Positions 34,982 through 44,437 of a stretch of 64,000 nucleotides of DNA are shown one piece after another. The stretch is from Thermogemmatispora onikobensis. GTDB taxonomy: Bacteria; Chloroflexota; Ktedonobacteria; Ktedonobacterales; Ktedonobacteraceae. A model generated the notes under the pieces. That model was given only the letters and a program-made list of their open reading frames with translations. It had not been told where the DNA came from and did no database searches. The stretch is taken from the NCBI RefSeq assembly GCF_001748285.1, contig NZ_BDGT01000030.1, forward strand, positions 1-64,000, given 5' to 3'. The position numbers were made by a program, and so were the translations under genes. Positions within the stretch are counted from its first letter, which is position 1. The number at the start of each line of letters is the position of its first letter.

Positions 34982-36292
34982 CTAAGCAGAAGAATCGGCA
35001 GTATCCTGCCCTCGCTCAAACGAGGCGAGAATGGCCCGCCAGGTCCCTTCACCCCCAATGTGCTGGACCAGGATGCCGGGCACTGTTGTCACCGGGACCT
35101 GGCCAACACAGAGCAGACAGACACTATGACCACTGCGCTGCAAGCGCTGCAGGACCGAGAGCAGCGTCTCGCTGATGCTACTGGTCACCAGGATGACGGT
35201 GGCCCCAAAGGGCAGGCGCGGATGCTCGGTCTGCAAGACCGCCTCGATCGGCTTGCCATAGTGAGACTCGACGCGCGCGAGGGCTTCTAACATACGCTGA
35301 CGCTGCCTGGCGCCACTGGCTGGAGGCAGGCGAATGATGTCTGACTGCGGCTCCAGATGGTCCCGCGGTTGCTCCACAGGGAGGGTCTCCGGGAGAGCGC
35401 TGCCGCCCTCCAGGCCAGCCAGCATGCCATTGCAGTAGAGGCCAACGGCGTAGCCAGCCTGCAGTCCCCAGTCGGCGACTGAGGCCGCCGCGCAGATGGC
35501 CAGCTCCTGCAGCTCCCGGCTTTCCCCCAGATCCAGCAGAGAGAGGGCCGGCGGCATATCCAGAAAGATCGCCAGTGTATAGGTGGCACTGGCTTCGTAG
35601 ACCTTGCTCTGCAGGCGCATGGCACGCGCCGAGGCCTTCCAATGCACTCGCCTGAGTTCATCGCCCTGCTGATAATCACGGATGCCACAGACACGCGCCG
35701 GATCTTCTAGCAGGCGCTGGGGCGTGGGCCGCTCACCAAAGGGATGGCGCGCCGGCAGCCCCAGCTGGCTGAGCGAGACAAGGGGAGGATAGACAAGGAT
35801 CTGCTCCCGGTTGTCCAGTTCCTGACCCCGGCTCACAAAGCCAAAGAGATCGCCGCTGCGCAGGACGGTGGGACCAAAGGTGTGCACTCCTCGCGCCAGA
35901 CAGCGTAGCCGATAGCTGCGCGCGATACGCTCGTACCAGCGTGGGCTAAAGAGGCTCTCAATGATGGCCCTCCCGCCATCTGGGATGAGATGGGGGCTGA
36001 GGCCACGAAAGACCAGCGCCAGCGGCACCCGATCACTCACTTCAACCCAGGAGAGCGGCAGCAGCTTGGCATTCTCCAGCACCTGGGTCAGGACGATCTC
36101 TTCGCCAAAGCTAGCCCGCTGCTGGCTGAAAGAGCGCCGATAGCGCAGGTTTACCAGACAAAAGGTTCCCCAGACATCGATCAATAGTAGTATGAGGAGT
36201 AACAGTAGCCCACCAATCACGAGCAATAGCTGATGGAAAAGAATGCTGGCCACCAGGACACCGAGCGCAAGAAAGTACCAGCTACGTTTCAT
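34982..36292 (-). CDS. DUF58-domain membrane protein
   Basis: The 436-aa protein has two N-terminal helices (residues about 5-45), a beta-rich domain and the DUF58 core (RDYQQGDELRRVHWKASAR near 210-228), which has a von Willebrand-A-like fold (FLDMPPALSL). DUF58 proteins pair with MoxR ATPases, thought to act as chaperones for membrane or secreted complexes. It overlaps the MoxR gene by 4 bp (ATGA), so the two are co-translated. Confidence 0.88.
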   Translation of the reverse strand: MKRSWYFLALGVLVASILFHQLLLVIGGLLLLLILLLIDVWGTFCLVNLRYRRSFSQQRASFGEEIVLTQVLENAKLLPLSWVEVSDRVPLALVFRGLSPHLIPDGGRAIIESLFSPRWYERIARSYRLRCLARGVHTFGPTVLRSGDLFGFVSRGQELDNREQILVYPPLVSLSQLGLPARHPFGERPTPQRLLEDPARVCGIRDYQQGDELRRVHWKASARAMRLQSKVYEASATYTLAIFLDMPPALSLLDLGESRELQELAICAAASVADWGLQAGYAVGLYCNGMLAGLEGGSALPETLPVEQPRDHLEPQSDIIRLPPASGARQRQRMLEALARVESHYGKPIEAVLQTEHPRLPFGATVILVTSSISETLLSVLQRLQRSGHSVCLLCVGQVPVTTVPGILVQHIGGEGTWRAILASFERGQDTADSSA

Positions 36293-37248
36293 GGCTCAAC
36301 AGGCACCGGCATGCTTTCTACGATCGAGGTTATGAGCTTCTCCAAGGACTGACCACGCAAACTTGCTTGACCCGTTGGTAACAGGCGATGAGCCAGGACA
36401 GGTACAGCCAGGCGCTTGATATCATCAGGCAGCACGTAGGCGCGCCCTTCGATCGCAGCCAGCGCCTGGGAGGCACGATAGAGGGCCAGGGTACCGCGCG
36501 GACTGACTCCTAGCTCGATGGCTTTGTGCTGCCTGGTGGCCCGCACGAGATCTATCAGATAGCCCTCAACACTCTCTTCAACCTCTACTTTGCGCACTAC
36601 CTGCTGGAAACGGGCAAGCTGCTCACTGCTGAGCACAGGCTGCAGCCCGGTCAGCGGCTGCCGCTGGCGAAAACGGCGCAGAATCTGGCGTTCTTCCGCC
36701 GCCGTAGGATAGTCCAGGCGCAGGCGCATAAAGAAGCGGTCGAGCTGGGCCTCTGGCAGCGGGAAGGTACCCTCCAACTCAATAGGGTTCTGGGTGGCTA
36801 TCACCATAAAGGGTCGAGGCAGAGCAATTGTTTCGCGCTCGACGCTGATCTGGCGCTCCTCCATCGCTTCGAGCAAGGCGGATTGTGTGCGCGGCGTGGC
36901 CCGGTTAATTTCGTCGGCCAGAACGATCTGAGCCAACAACGGCCCGGGACGAAATTCGAAGGTGCCCCGCTGCTGGTTGAAAAAGGTGATCCCTGTGATG
37001 TCAGAGGGCAACAGATCAGGCGTAAACTGAATGCGCTGGAAAGAGCAAGCCAGCGAGCGAGCCAGGGACCTGGCCAAGGTGGTTTTGCCGGTCCCTGGGA
37101 CATCTTCAAAAAGCACATGCCCCTCACACAGGAGCGCCACTAACAGAAGATCAATGACCGCTTCCTTGCCGACCATGACCTGCCCAATGTTATCGCGCAG
37201 TGCCCTGGCCGCCTCACTGACTTGAACAAGCTCTTCCGGTTGAATCAT
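36289..37248 (-). CDS. MoxR-family AAA+ ATPase
   Basis: A 319-aa AAA+ ATPase: Walker A EDVPGTGKTTLA, Walker B IVLADEINRATPRTQSALLEAMEE, sensor 1 IATQNPIELEGTFPLPEAQLDRF and the MoxR lid domain. It probably remodels or loads metal or protein partners for the DUF58 protein. I start it at ATG 37248 (AGAGGA about 9 nt upstream); a start 15 codons earlier lacks a ribosome-binding site. Confidence 0.92.
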   Translation of the reverse strand: MIQPEELVQVSEAARALRDNIGQVMVGKEAVIDLLLVALLCEGHVLFEDVPGTGKTTLARSLARSLACSFQRIQFTPDLLPSDITGITFFNQQRGTFEFRPGPLLAQIVLADEINRATPRTQSALLEAMEERQISVERETIALPRPFMVIATQNPIELEGTFPLPEAQLDRFFMRLRLDYPTAAEERQILRRFRQRQPLTGLQPVLSSEQLARFQQVVRKVEVEESVEGYLIDLVRATRQHKAIELGVSPRGTLALYRASQALAAIEGRAYVLPDDIKRLAVPVLAHRLLPTGQASLRGQSLEKLITSIVESMPVPVEP

Positions 37249-37430
37249 AGTCTTTGTCCTCTGACTGGCAGAAGGGCCAGCCATCAGATTCATGCCGGCT
37301 CGACAGGACTGCCAGCCGTAGAGCAGATCTTGTCTTCGACCCGATGGCTAGAGACTAGAGAGGCTGGCCATCACAGGTCAGGCAGCCCCTGACCCCAACC
37401 AGCCAGCCGGGACAGACGAGATTAACGCTG

Positions 37431-39746
37431 TTAGGAGCCAGGCGGTAAGGAAGGCAGACCGACGATCGTAATGGCAGCGGCGCTGGCCGGCAAATGCTTA
37501 CCCCAGAGAGGCGCCAGTTGTAGATTCCTGGTTTTGGCATGAAAACGCTTGAGGAGGAGCGCCCGCGCCTCCTCCTGAGAGAGGCCGGCAATGCTCTGCG
37601 CCACCGCCTGCCGCCCAGCAGCATCGAGCTGCAACACCCACTGACCGCTGGCGATCACCACAAACTGCGACGCCTGGATCAGTCCGAGCGAGGCCGCGGT
37701 TTGCAGCTCACCTACCCGTCCAAAATGGGCCCCCAGACGCTGCTCGACCCGCTGCTGTAGATCCTGCTGTATCCACTGAATCAGGGCCTGGGCATCGTAG
37801 GCTACGGCTTTACAAGTCAGCTGCTCAGTCACCGTGACGTTGGCAGCGCGGTCGCCCGCGCGATGATTGGCCTGCTCCTGAGCTGAGCAATCGAGCACGT
37901 CTCCGCCAAGGCTCAGAAAGTCCTCTCCGGGGTGCAGCTGGGTCTGCAGCTGCTGCCTTGCCTCCTGGCGCAGCTGCAGCTTCAGATCCTGTTGAGCGCT
38001 ATCGATGTCCTGCTGAGTAACCTCTGGCCCATTGTAAGCGTCAGCGCCTCCGGTGAAAGGGGCTGGATTAGAGATGTAGGCGGTAAAACCGGCCCTCGTT
38101 GCGTTCCCCACGAATTGATAGAGGCCATCCACAAAATGAGCGGGGATATTGCCCTGACTGCCGGCCTGTTCGACCATAGCATTGACAGTCGTCGAACCTT
38201 GAGCGCTAATCAATCCGTGATTGACGACAATAAGGGCTAAGCCATTGTTAAGATGGATCAGCAATGGCTCGTCAGGCTGAATGTCGCGGCTCACGGAGGA
38301 GAAGACGAGTTGTCCGTGGGCATAGGTGGCCGGAATGTTCGCGTGGGCGATACTGCCCGGCACCGTTTTAGAGCGCTTGGGAGTCGTATAGCTGAGCACG
38401 CGCGTCGCGACCTGACGATTGGCAAAATTGCTGCTTTGAGCGCGGAAGAAATTGTAAGACTGTACGACTGCCTGACGTACCGGCACGATAGTCACAGTTG
38501 CGGCAGTAGCTGGCAGGAGGTCGTACAGCCATGTTCCTCCCCAAATGAGCAGCAAAACGAGTACAATGGCAGCGGCTGCGCTCAGAGCCTGCCTGCGCCT
38601 GGGGGGAGAGAGCGAAAAGAGGCGCCGTACAGGGAGTCGCCCTATGATGCGCGGCTTTGTCGGCCCGGGCGCCGCCTGGGTCATAGTGATCCCGGTGGGG
38701 GTGGGGCTTTGCTCCTCACTGGCCCCAGGCAGCGAGCCTGCTCCTTCTCTCGGAGAAGACTCGGGAAGGAAAGGCCCAGACCACGAGACTGGCGCCGCCG
38801 GCGTCGGCGTCAAGGGGAGAGCTGGTGTGACTGGCCCAGAGCTGCCTCCGCTCGCTGGAGGAGAGGCGAGCAGCGTCGGGACTGGGGTGCCCTCCGGCAA
38901 GGGAGTGAGCGGCAGCTGTGCCGAAGGCTGCCCCTCGGCAAGGGCCCGACGCTTATCGGTATCCTCTGCGCCCGCTTCAACCGATCGCTCCCAGCGCTCC
39001 AGGGGGCTCTCCACGAGGGGCACTTCGCAGCCGAGGGCCCGCAGAAAGGCACGCACCGAGGCGAAGCGCCGCTGGGGATCAGGATCGGTGGCTGGCTCCA
39101 AGGCAGCGAGATTGAGGCCAGGATCTGCCTGCTGCGACGTAGAGATGGCTCCGCTGAGCATATCGCGCACCAGCATGGCCAGGGCATATTGGTCGCCGCG
39201 CTTGCTGATCCGGCCCTCGGGCGGACGGTAGCGCGGATCATCCTGATCTGGTACGGCAAAGGGCGGTTTCAGGCCGCTCAGAAGAATGCGCCCGTCAGCG
39301 GTCAGCAGGACCCACTGCGGCGCTAGCTGGCCATGCACCAGGTCCAGCCCGTGGACCGCCACAAGCCCTCGACCGACCTGCTCTATCACCTGGCGCACCA
39401 GGTCACTCGACAATGGCTCCTGGCCCTTACGCGCCAGCCGCAGCGTTAAGGTCTCACTTCTGGTGACCAGCTCACTTCCCTGGACAAGGTAAGGATGGTC
39501 CTCGACTACATCTCCTTCGAAGACTGGCAGTAGCGCTGGATCTCGCAGGTTAACCGCTGCTTTCATCCACTCCACAAATTCGATATAGGCTTGCCTGGAT
39601 TGCAGAGCAATGGTCGGCCAGAGCTGTAGGGCATAGAGGGTGCCCGGGGCCTCACCATGTTCCACAAGATAGAACTGACACTGAGGGGTCTGCCGCAAGC
39701 AGCTCAACAAGCGATAGTGTCCAATGTAGTCACCCGGCATCTTCAC
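37431..39746 (-). CDS. membrane pseudokinase with extracellular baseplate J-like domain
   Basis: A 771-aa protein. Residues about 8-250 are a kinase fold that has lost its catalytic residues: VHGQLAPQWVLL replaces HRDLKPxN and LSGLKPPF replaces DFG. A proline-, serine- and alanine-rich linker (about 270-365) leads to one transmembrane helix (AAAAIVLVLLLIWGGTWL). The outer part has repeated beta segments resembling the baseplate J-like domain (AMVEQAGSQGNIPAHFVDG) seen in surface proteins. The GTG start at 39746 has GGAGG about 10 nt upstream; ATG 39740 is possible. It lies behind the MoxR/DUF58 pair on the same strand. Confidence 0.72.
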   Translation of the reverse strand: MKMPGDYIGHYRLLSCLRQTPQCQFYLVEHGEAPGTLYALQLWPTIALQSRQAYIEFVEWMKAAVNLRDPALLPVFEGDVVEDHPYLVQGSELVTRSETLTLRLARKGQEPLSSDLVRQVIEQVGRGLVAVHGLDLVHGQLAPQWVLLTADGRILLSGLKPPFAVPDQDDPRYRPPEGRISKRGDQYALAMLVRDMLSGAISTSQQADPGLNLAALEPATDPDPQRRFASVRAFLRALGCEVPLVESPLERWERSVEAGAEDTDKRRALAEGQPSAQLPLTPLPEGTPVPTLLASPPASGGSSGPVTPALPLTPTPAAPVSWSGPFLPESSPREGAGSLPGASEEQSPTPTGITMTQAAPGPTKPRIIGRLPVRRLFSLSPPRRRQALSAAAAIVLVLLLIWGGTWLYDLLPATAATVTIVPVRQAVVQSYNFFRAQSSNFANRQVATRVLSYTTPKRSKTVPGSIAHANIPATYAHGQLVFSSVSRDIQPDEPLLIHLNNGLALIVVNHGLISAQGSTTVNAMVEQAGSQGNIPAHFVDGLYQFVGNATRAGFTAYISNPAPFTGGADAYNGPEVTQQDIDSAQQDLKLQLRQEARQQLQTQLHPGEDFLSLGGDVLDCSAQEQANHRAGDRAANVTVTEQLTCKAVAYDAQALIQWIQQDLQQRVEQRLGAHFGRVGELQTAASLGLIQASQFVVIASGQWVLQLDAAGRQAVAQSIAGLSQEEARALLLKRFHAKTRNLQLAPLWGKHLPASAAAITIVGLPSLPPGS

Positions 39747-40234
39747 GCTTTTTCCCCCTCCTTCTCAGGCCGGAGCGCTGGTGGTCTATCTGCTACTGGA
39801 AGCACCTGCTGGAATGATCGCGAGTAGAGTAGGCCCCTTCCTTTCATTCCACTAGAGCAAGGGCAGGACGGTTATAAGCTTGCTTCTACAAGATACCATA
39901 TGCTGCAGCAGGTGTGAAGCAGGTGAGCAGTCCTGGATTTTCCAGTGGCGAGGTGAACAGCAGCCAGGTCAGGAAGAGAGGCCAGAGCCAGGGCAGGTCA
40001 GGCAGCCTTCTCTTCCTTTCAAACCAAAGGGAAAAAGCCTGGCAGAGCGCATTCACCAACGCCAGGCCAGGCTCACCTCTTTCAACTCCGGCCTCTGGAG
40101 CATACTCTTGCCAGCGCAGTGTTGCCAGTGGCCACTGTGCTGCTCAGGCCCGGGTACAGAGCGGCGAAGCGGGACAGCTCCCTGGCGACAGAGCGATCAG
40201 TCAGGAGCCAGCAGATATCTGAAGCTGGCTCGGG
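39747..40234. other. gene-free interval, with terminator-like hairpin at its end
   Basis: About 490 bp. GAGCCAGC (40205-40212) pairs with GCTGGCTC (40224-40231), 3 nt past the stop of the minus-strand gene, a likely terminator lacking a strong T-run. A 128-codon plus-strand frame (39880-40266) is rich in Q, S, W and C and has no good start, so I treat it as non-coding. Confidence 0.5.
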
Positions 40235-41053
40235 CTAATTGGCAGGAGCAAAAGCACTCGTTGTAATGCGCACGGTCACAGTATTCGAGCTAGCAGCGCC
40301 ATTGGAGCCGAACACAGTCGCATGGACGCGGGCCTGGGCGCGTTTGCTCGCAGAGAAAACCTGCACGTGCCAGGTCAGTGTAGCCGTACCGGAAGCATCG
40401 GTATTTCCATTGACTACGGTCACAAAGGGCGCCACATTATAGGTGACCTGGAGCTGGACGAAGCTGTTGGGCTGATTGGTGATGACCGTGACCACCACAT
40501 CGCTGTTGTTAGGCACGCTACCGGGGAGGCCAGTAATCTGCACTGCTCCGTTAGTGGCGCCATTCCCGTTATCAGTGGTGCGGGTTGGTTTCAGCGAGGG
40601 GGTACTCTGCATAGGAGGCTGGCTGCTCTCATTACTTCCCTGACCACTTGGCGTAGGGAAAGTTGGACGCAGGTCTACAGTGCCCGTTGGAGCCACGCCT
40701 GGGGGTGGGGTCAAAGGCACCCGGGCCTCCATGTTAGAGCTTCCCTGAAGGAGAGTGTTACCGATAATGACCGAGAAGATTACCCCGGCGATCAGCACCA
40801 ACACGCTGGCAACCATCAAGACCTTGTAGGCCGGGTCCTTTTGCCAGAAATAGCTGATCTTCCCCAATAGCGTCGGCGGCGCGCTCTGCCGCGGACGCCG
40901 GATCAGCATCTCTGGAGCGATATAGGTTGTTTGCTGCTGTGGATCAGCAGACCACTCTCCTGGCTGTGCTCCGGGCGCCGCCGGCAGGACCAACTTACCA
41001 GAGAGCGGTTGGCCTCTCACTCCTTGCTCATCTCGTTGCTCTTGATCTAGCAT
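40235..41053 (-). CDS. membrane-anchored protein with extracellular Ig-like domain
   Basis: The 272-aa protein has a 90-residue cytoplasmic part, one transmembrane helix (VLMVASVLVLIAGVIFSVIIG), a proline/threonine-rich stalk and a C-terminal beta domain (about 170-272) with VNGNTDASGTATLTWHV, which resembles bacterial Ig-like or carbohydrate-binding modules. I do not recognise the family. GAGGAT lies 8 nt before the ATG. Confidence 0.6.
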   Translation of the reverse strand: MLDQEQRDEQGVRGQPLSGKLVLPAAPGAQPGEWSADPQQQTTYIAPEMLIRRPRQSAPPTLLGKISYFWQKDPAYKVLMVASVLVLIAGVIFSVIIGNTLLQGSSNMEARVPLTPPPGVAPTGTVDLRPTFPTPSGQGSNESSQPPMQSTPSLKPTRTTDNGNGATNGAVQITGLPGSVPNNSDVVVTVITNQPNSFVQLQVTYNVAPFVTVVNGNTDASGTATLTWHVQVFSASKRAQARVHATVFGSNGAASSNTVTVRITTSAFAPAN

Positions 41054-41217
41054 CGCGCGTTATCCTCAATCTCAATCAACATTTCAGTATCGCTGTGCAG
41101 ATCGACACCCCTGCAACCGCCGCCGGTAGAGGAGGCACCGAGCGAGATACTTCTCCCTATCTCATAACGATCGAAGCCCTGCTTTTTGGCATCTGAGCAC
41201 CTCATTTGGGCTCCTCC

Positions 41218-42195
41218 TCATCTCCGCAAATCTCCGGCCACCGTGCTTTCCAGCTGCGCGATGTGCCGTACAACTACCTCAACAGCCAGTTGATCCAGTG
41301 GCTGTGACCGCACGGCCACCACTGCAGGCCCCAGGGGACGCCAGACTGCCGGGTCCGTGGGACCAAAGAGGGCTACGGTCGGTACCCCGAGCAGGCCAGC
41401 CAGATGGCTGAGTCCGCTATCGTTGCCCAGATAGCAGCGGGCCCGTTGAATCTGGGCAGCGACCCGTAGCAGCGGCAGATCAACCAGCACTTGTATCCTA
41501 TCAGGCAGTGGCGCTGGCAACGCGCCCAGCAGCGCCGCCAGCGGCCCATGATCGGCAGGTCCGGCCAACACCAGCACCGGCCAATCGCGCGCCCAGGCCC
41601 AGCGCACCACAGCTGCAAAGTGGGAGGCAGGCCAGCATTTGCGTGCAGAGCCACTGCCCGGATGAATGACCAGAGGCGCTACGCTGAAGAGCGGCAGCTC
41701 CTGCTCAAGCACAGCAGGAGGCAGCCGATAGCAGCTGGCCCCCGCACTGGCAACCTCAAAGGCCAATCCCAGCGTCTGCGCCAGATAAGATGCCACATGG
41801 AGACGTGTCCCCGCTGGTGGATGACCAGGTCGGACCGTGGCCGCAGTCACGCCGGCCTCGCGCAAATTGCGCTCTACGAGGCCCTCGATATCAGTCAGCC
41901 AGCAGACCACTCGCTCCGCCCGGCGCAGGCGTGGGGCCAGCCCACTTTGATCCAGACCTCCTTCTGCAAAGAGCGCGCTCCAGCGCAGGTCAGCATAGTC
42001 CTCAACAGCGTCGGCCACTCCAAGCCAGCGCGCCAACGGCAGCACCTGCGCATTGCCTACGAGCGTCAGGCGGGCCGACGGCGAGGTCGCCCGTAGAGCG
42101 GACAGGACCGGGAACGTCAGCAGCGTATCGCCAATCGCCCCAGGACGAATTACCAGCAGCTCCCTGCTCTTTTCATCAGCCCTGCTCACATTCAT
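41218..42195 (-). CDS. family 9 glycosyltransferase (heptosyltransferase-like)
   Basis: A GT-B enzyme of 325 aa: LVIRPGAIGDTLLTFPVLSAL at the N-terminus and HPGSGSARKCWPASHFAAV, then LGNDSGLSHLAGLLGVPTVALFGPTDP at the nucleotide-sugar site. GT9 enzymes usually build lipopolysaccharide core, but this lineage is thought to lack an outer membrane, so the acceptor may be a cell-wall glycan or glycolipid. The next gene on the same strand lies only 3 bp upstream. Confidence 0.87.
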   Translation of the reverse strand: MNVSRADEKSRELLVIRPGAIGDTLLTFPVLSALRATSPSARLTLVGNAQVLPLARWLGVADAVEDYADLRWSALFAEGGLDQSGLAPRLRRAERVVCWLTDIEGLVERNLREAGVTAATVRPGHPPAGTRLHVASYLAQTLGLAFEVASAGASCYRLPPAVLEQELPLFSVAPLVIHPGSGSARKCWPASHFAAVVRWAWARDWPVLVLAGPADHGPLAALLGALPAPLPDRIQVLVDLPLLRVAAQIQRARCYLGNDSGLSHLAGLLGVPTVALFGPTDPAVWRPLGPAVVAVRSQPLDQLAVEVVVRHIAQLESTVAGDLRR

Positions 42196-42198
42196 GGC

Positions 42199-42594
42199 TC
42201 ACCACTTCTTGGCCAGCGAGAGAAGCTCAACAAGGGCCGCGGCAGCTACAATGGCCAGGGCCGCCAGGATGCTCCAGCTATGGAGGGCGCGAAGGATTAG
42301 ATTGAGCACAATACAGAGCGAGAGGAGACTACCCTGACGCAGCGCATGCCGGATCGTCGCCCGGTAGAGACGCGACGAAATGAAGAGCAGGCCGAAGAGG
42401 TAGGCAAGAGGCGCAAAAGTGCAGATGAGTGCACCTAACAGGAGGACAAAAAAAGCGACGAAGGCCAGGAGTCCACGCGGTGGAACAAAATAGGTAAAGA
42501 GGAGGAAGGCCGCCCACACTGGAAGGGCCAGCCCGCCCAGGAGAGAGAGCGCAGCGCGATTAGAGATGCGATAGCGTAGCTGTTGCTTAGCCAT
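42199..42594 (-). CDS. small membrane protein, four helices
   Basis: A 131-aa hydrophobic protein with about four transmembrane helices and basic loops. No family recognised. It starts 3 bp after the HerA gene's stop and ends 3 bp before the GT9 gene, so it is in the same transcript. Confidence 0.6.
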   Translation of the reverse strand: MAKQQLRYRISNRAALSLLGGLALPVWAAFLLFTYFVPPRGLLAFVAFFVLLLGALICTFAPLAYLFGLLFISSRLYRATIRHALRQGSLLSLCIVLNLILRALHSWSILAALAIVAAAALVELLSLAKKW

Positions 42595-42597
42595 AGC

Positions 42598-44343
42598 TTA
42601 TTTCAACAGACTGAACCCCTGGTTGTTCCCCAGGGGCGCCTCCTGGAGGCGGCGGCTTGCGCGGGCCTCGGAGCTAAAGTACTTCTGCCAGATATCCGGG
42701 GCGTCCTTACTTTCGCCTCCGTGCCGGGTCAGGCGCTGGCGAACACGACAGATCACTGGCGTGTTGACCGCAGCTCCGGCCACAATGACCTGACCCTTCG
42801 AGAGCGCAGGCAGATTGTCCAGCAGATCACGACCGACCCCCTCAATGGCGGCGGCTACGCTCTTCTGATCGATCTCGTTGACAATGCGCATGATGCACTG
42901 GGTCTGGCACTGGCTCAGGACATCGGCGTCGAGCTTGCCGGGCCGCTGACTGATGATGCCCACACCAATGCCGAACTTGCGTCCCTCGGCCAGGACCTGT
43001 TTGAGAATCTGGGTTGAGACCACTTCGGTGCCGCTCGGCGCAAAATGATGGCCTTCCTCCAGCAAGACAAAGACCGGATAGGGCAGATAGGATTCACCAG
43101 AGTGCACTTTGCCACGCTCAGTATTCATGCGCGCCTGATAGAGCCGACGCAGGAGTGTGGCAACAATGACCTGTTGATCACGCTCATCTACTTCGTTCAG
43201 CTGCAATACTGTGCACTGACCGGGCTTGAAGATCTCACGCAGATCCAGATGCTGGACATCATCGAAGGTGAAGCTATCGACAAAGCGCTGCTCGATACGC
43301 CACATCAAAGCGTGCACGGTACTGGAGTCGTCCGCCCCCTCACCGTCTTCGTCGTTCTTGCTGCGCGCCACCTTGCGAATGGCCTCCATCAGGTCCTGCG
43401 CGCTCCAGGGCGTACCTCGCTTCATCTCGTTCACCTTGCGCAAAGCCCGGCTCAGCAGATGCTGCTGCTTCTCAGTCATTTCGGGCAGAAGGTGACGCAT
43501 GTCTCCCATGTTCAGAGTTGAGAGACGGACCTTGACCTGCTCGGGGCGGTAGACGCGCACCTGGGCCCGGTAGCCCTCGACGCCCTCTTCGCCGCTCTCC
43601 TCAGAGAATTCGGGAAGGTTGGGCAATTGATCGAGCGTGCCATACTCGCCATGCGGGTCGACGATGAGCACGCAGGCCTTATTGTAGGGCCGCATCAGCT
43701 CTTCGATAATCACGCTGGCCAGGTAGCTCTTGCCAGCGCCGGTGCTGGCAATAATGGCCAGATGGGTACTGACAAAATCCTTGACTGAGAGGACGATGGG
43801 CACCGCCCCCGGCGTCCGCGTCAGCAGCGAGCCGATGGTCGCCGAGCCAGGCTGACTAACGCGCCTACGGCAAAGGATCTGCGAGAGCATCTCATCGTCC
43901 GCCAGGAAAATCTGCTTGCCCGACTGGGGGGGTATCCAGGGGTTGATAAAGGAGCCGCTTGCGGGATCATAGTAGCCCATGATGGCGACGTGCAGCTCGA
44001 AGAGTTCGTTGGCTCGCGCATCGTAGCCGACCATCGCCGCAACCTGGGCCGGCGAGACCTCCGGCTCTGCCAGGAAGGTGTCAGGATAGAGCTGCAGGGG
44101 AACACGCTTGATAATGCGGCCCAGCACGCGCCGCGCCACCGGCTGGGCGCCGTTCTGACCCCACTCATCAGGCTCATTGAGTTCATAATAGACATACTCG
44201 CCGTTTTTTAGGACCTGCTCATCGTCGCGCGAGACAAAGGTATATTCGTGGGCCGACTCGCCCGGTCCTTTGGTAATGCCCACAGGCTTGCGACCCGTGC
44301 GCCCTGGCGAAACAGGTGGCACATTGGCAGAATCGCTTACCAT
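42598..44343 (-). CDS. herA: HerA-like hexameric DNA translocase/ATPase
   Basis: A 581-aa FtsK/HerA-superfamily ATPase: Walker A IIASTGAGKSYLASVIIEEL, Walker B CVLIVDPHGEYG, a central helical insert (about 240-330), PVFVLLEEGHHFAP with a catalytic acid, and the arginine-finger region IISQRPGKLD. HerA ATPases pump DNA and act with NurA nuclease in end resection, or with various effectors in phage defence. No NurA is nearby; instead a separate HAS-barrel protein lies just upstream, as if the N-terminal HAS barrel had been split off. Confidence 0.87.
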   Translation of the reverse strand: MVSDSANVPPVSPGRTGRKPVGITKGPGESAHEYTFVSRDDEQVLKNGEYVYYELNEPDEWGQNGAQPVARRVLGRIIKRVPLQLYPDTFLAEPEVSPAQVAAMVGYDARANELFELHVAIMGYYDPASGSFINPWIPPQSGKQIFLADDEMLSQILCRRRVSQPGSATIGSLLTRTPGAVPIVLSVKDFVSTHLAIIASTGAGKSYLASVIIEELMRPYNKACVLIVDPHGEYGTLDQLPNLPEFSEESGEEGVEGYRAQVRVYRPEQVKVRLSTLNMGDMRHLLPEMTEKQQHLLSRALRKVNEMKRGTPWSAQDLMEAIRKVARSKNDEDGEGADDSSTVHALMWRIEQRFVDSFTFDDVQHLDLREIFKPGQCTVLQLNEVDERDQQVIVATLLRRLYQARMNTERGKVHSGESYLPYPVFVLLEEGHHFAPSGTEVVSTQILKQVLAEGRKFGIGVGIISQRPGKLDADVLSQCQTQCIMRIVNEIDQKSVAAAIEGVGRDLLDNLPALSKGQVIVAGAAVNTPVICRVRQRLTRHGGESKDAPDIWQKYFSSEARASRRLQEAPLGNNQGFSLLK

Positions 44344-44437
44344 AGCCGCTTAACTCCATCTTCTCTGTGAGAGTTCCTGTCCTGAACTGCACGCCAGACG
44401 GCAGTCTTGCATTGCTCCCGGCCCCGGCACCCCCGAT

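Noticed and set aside
39880-40266. 128-codon plus-strand frame in the 39.7-40.2 kb gap
   Set aside because: Cys/Gln/Trp-rich composition, overlaps a terminator-like hairpin, no start site.
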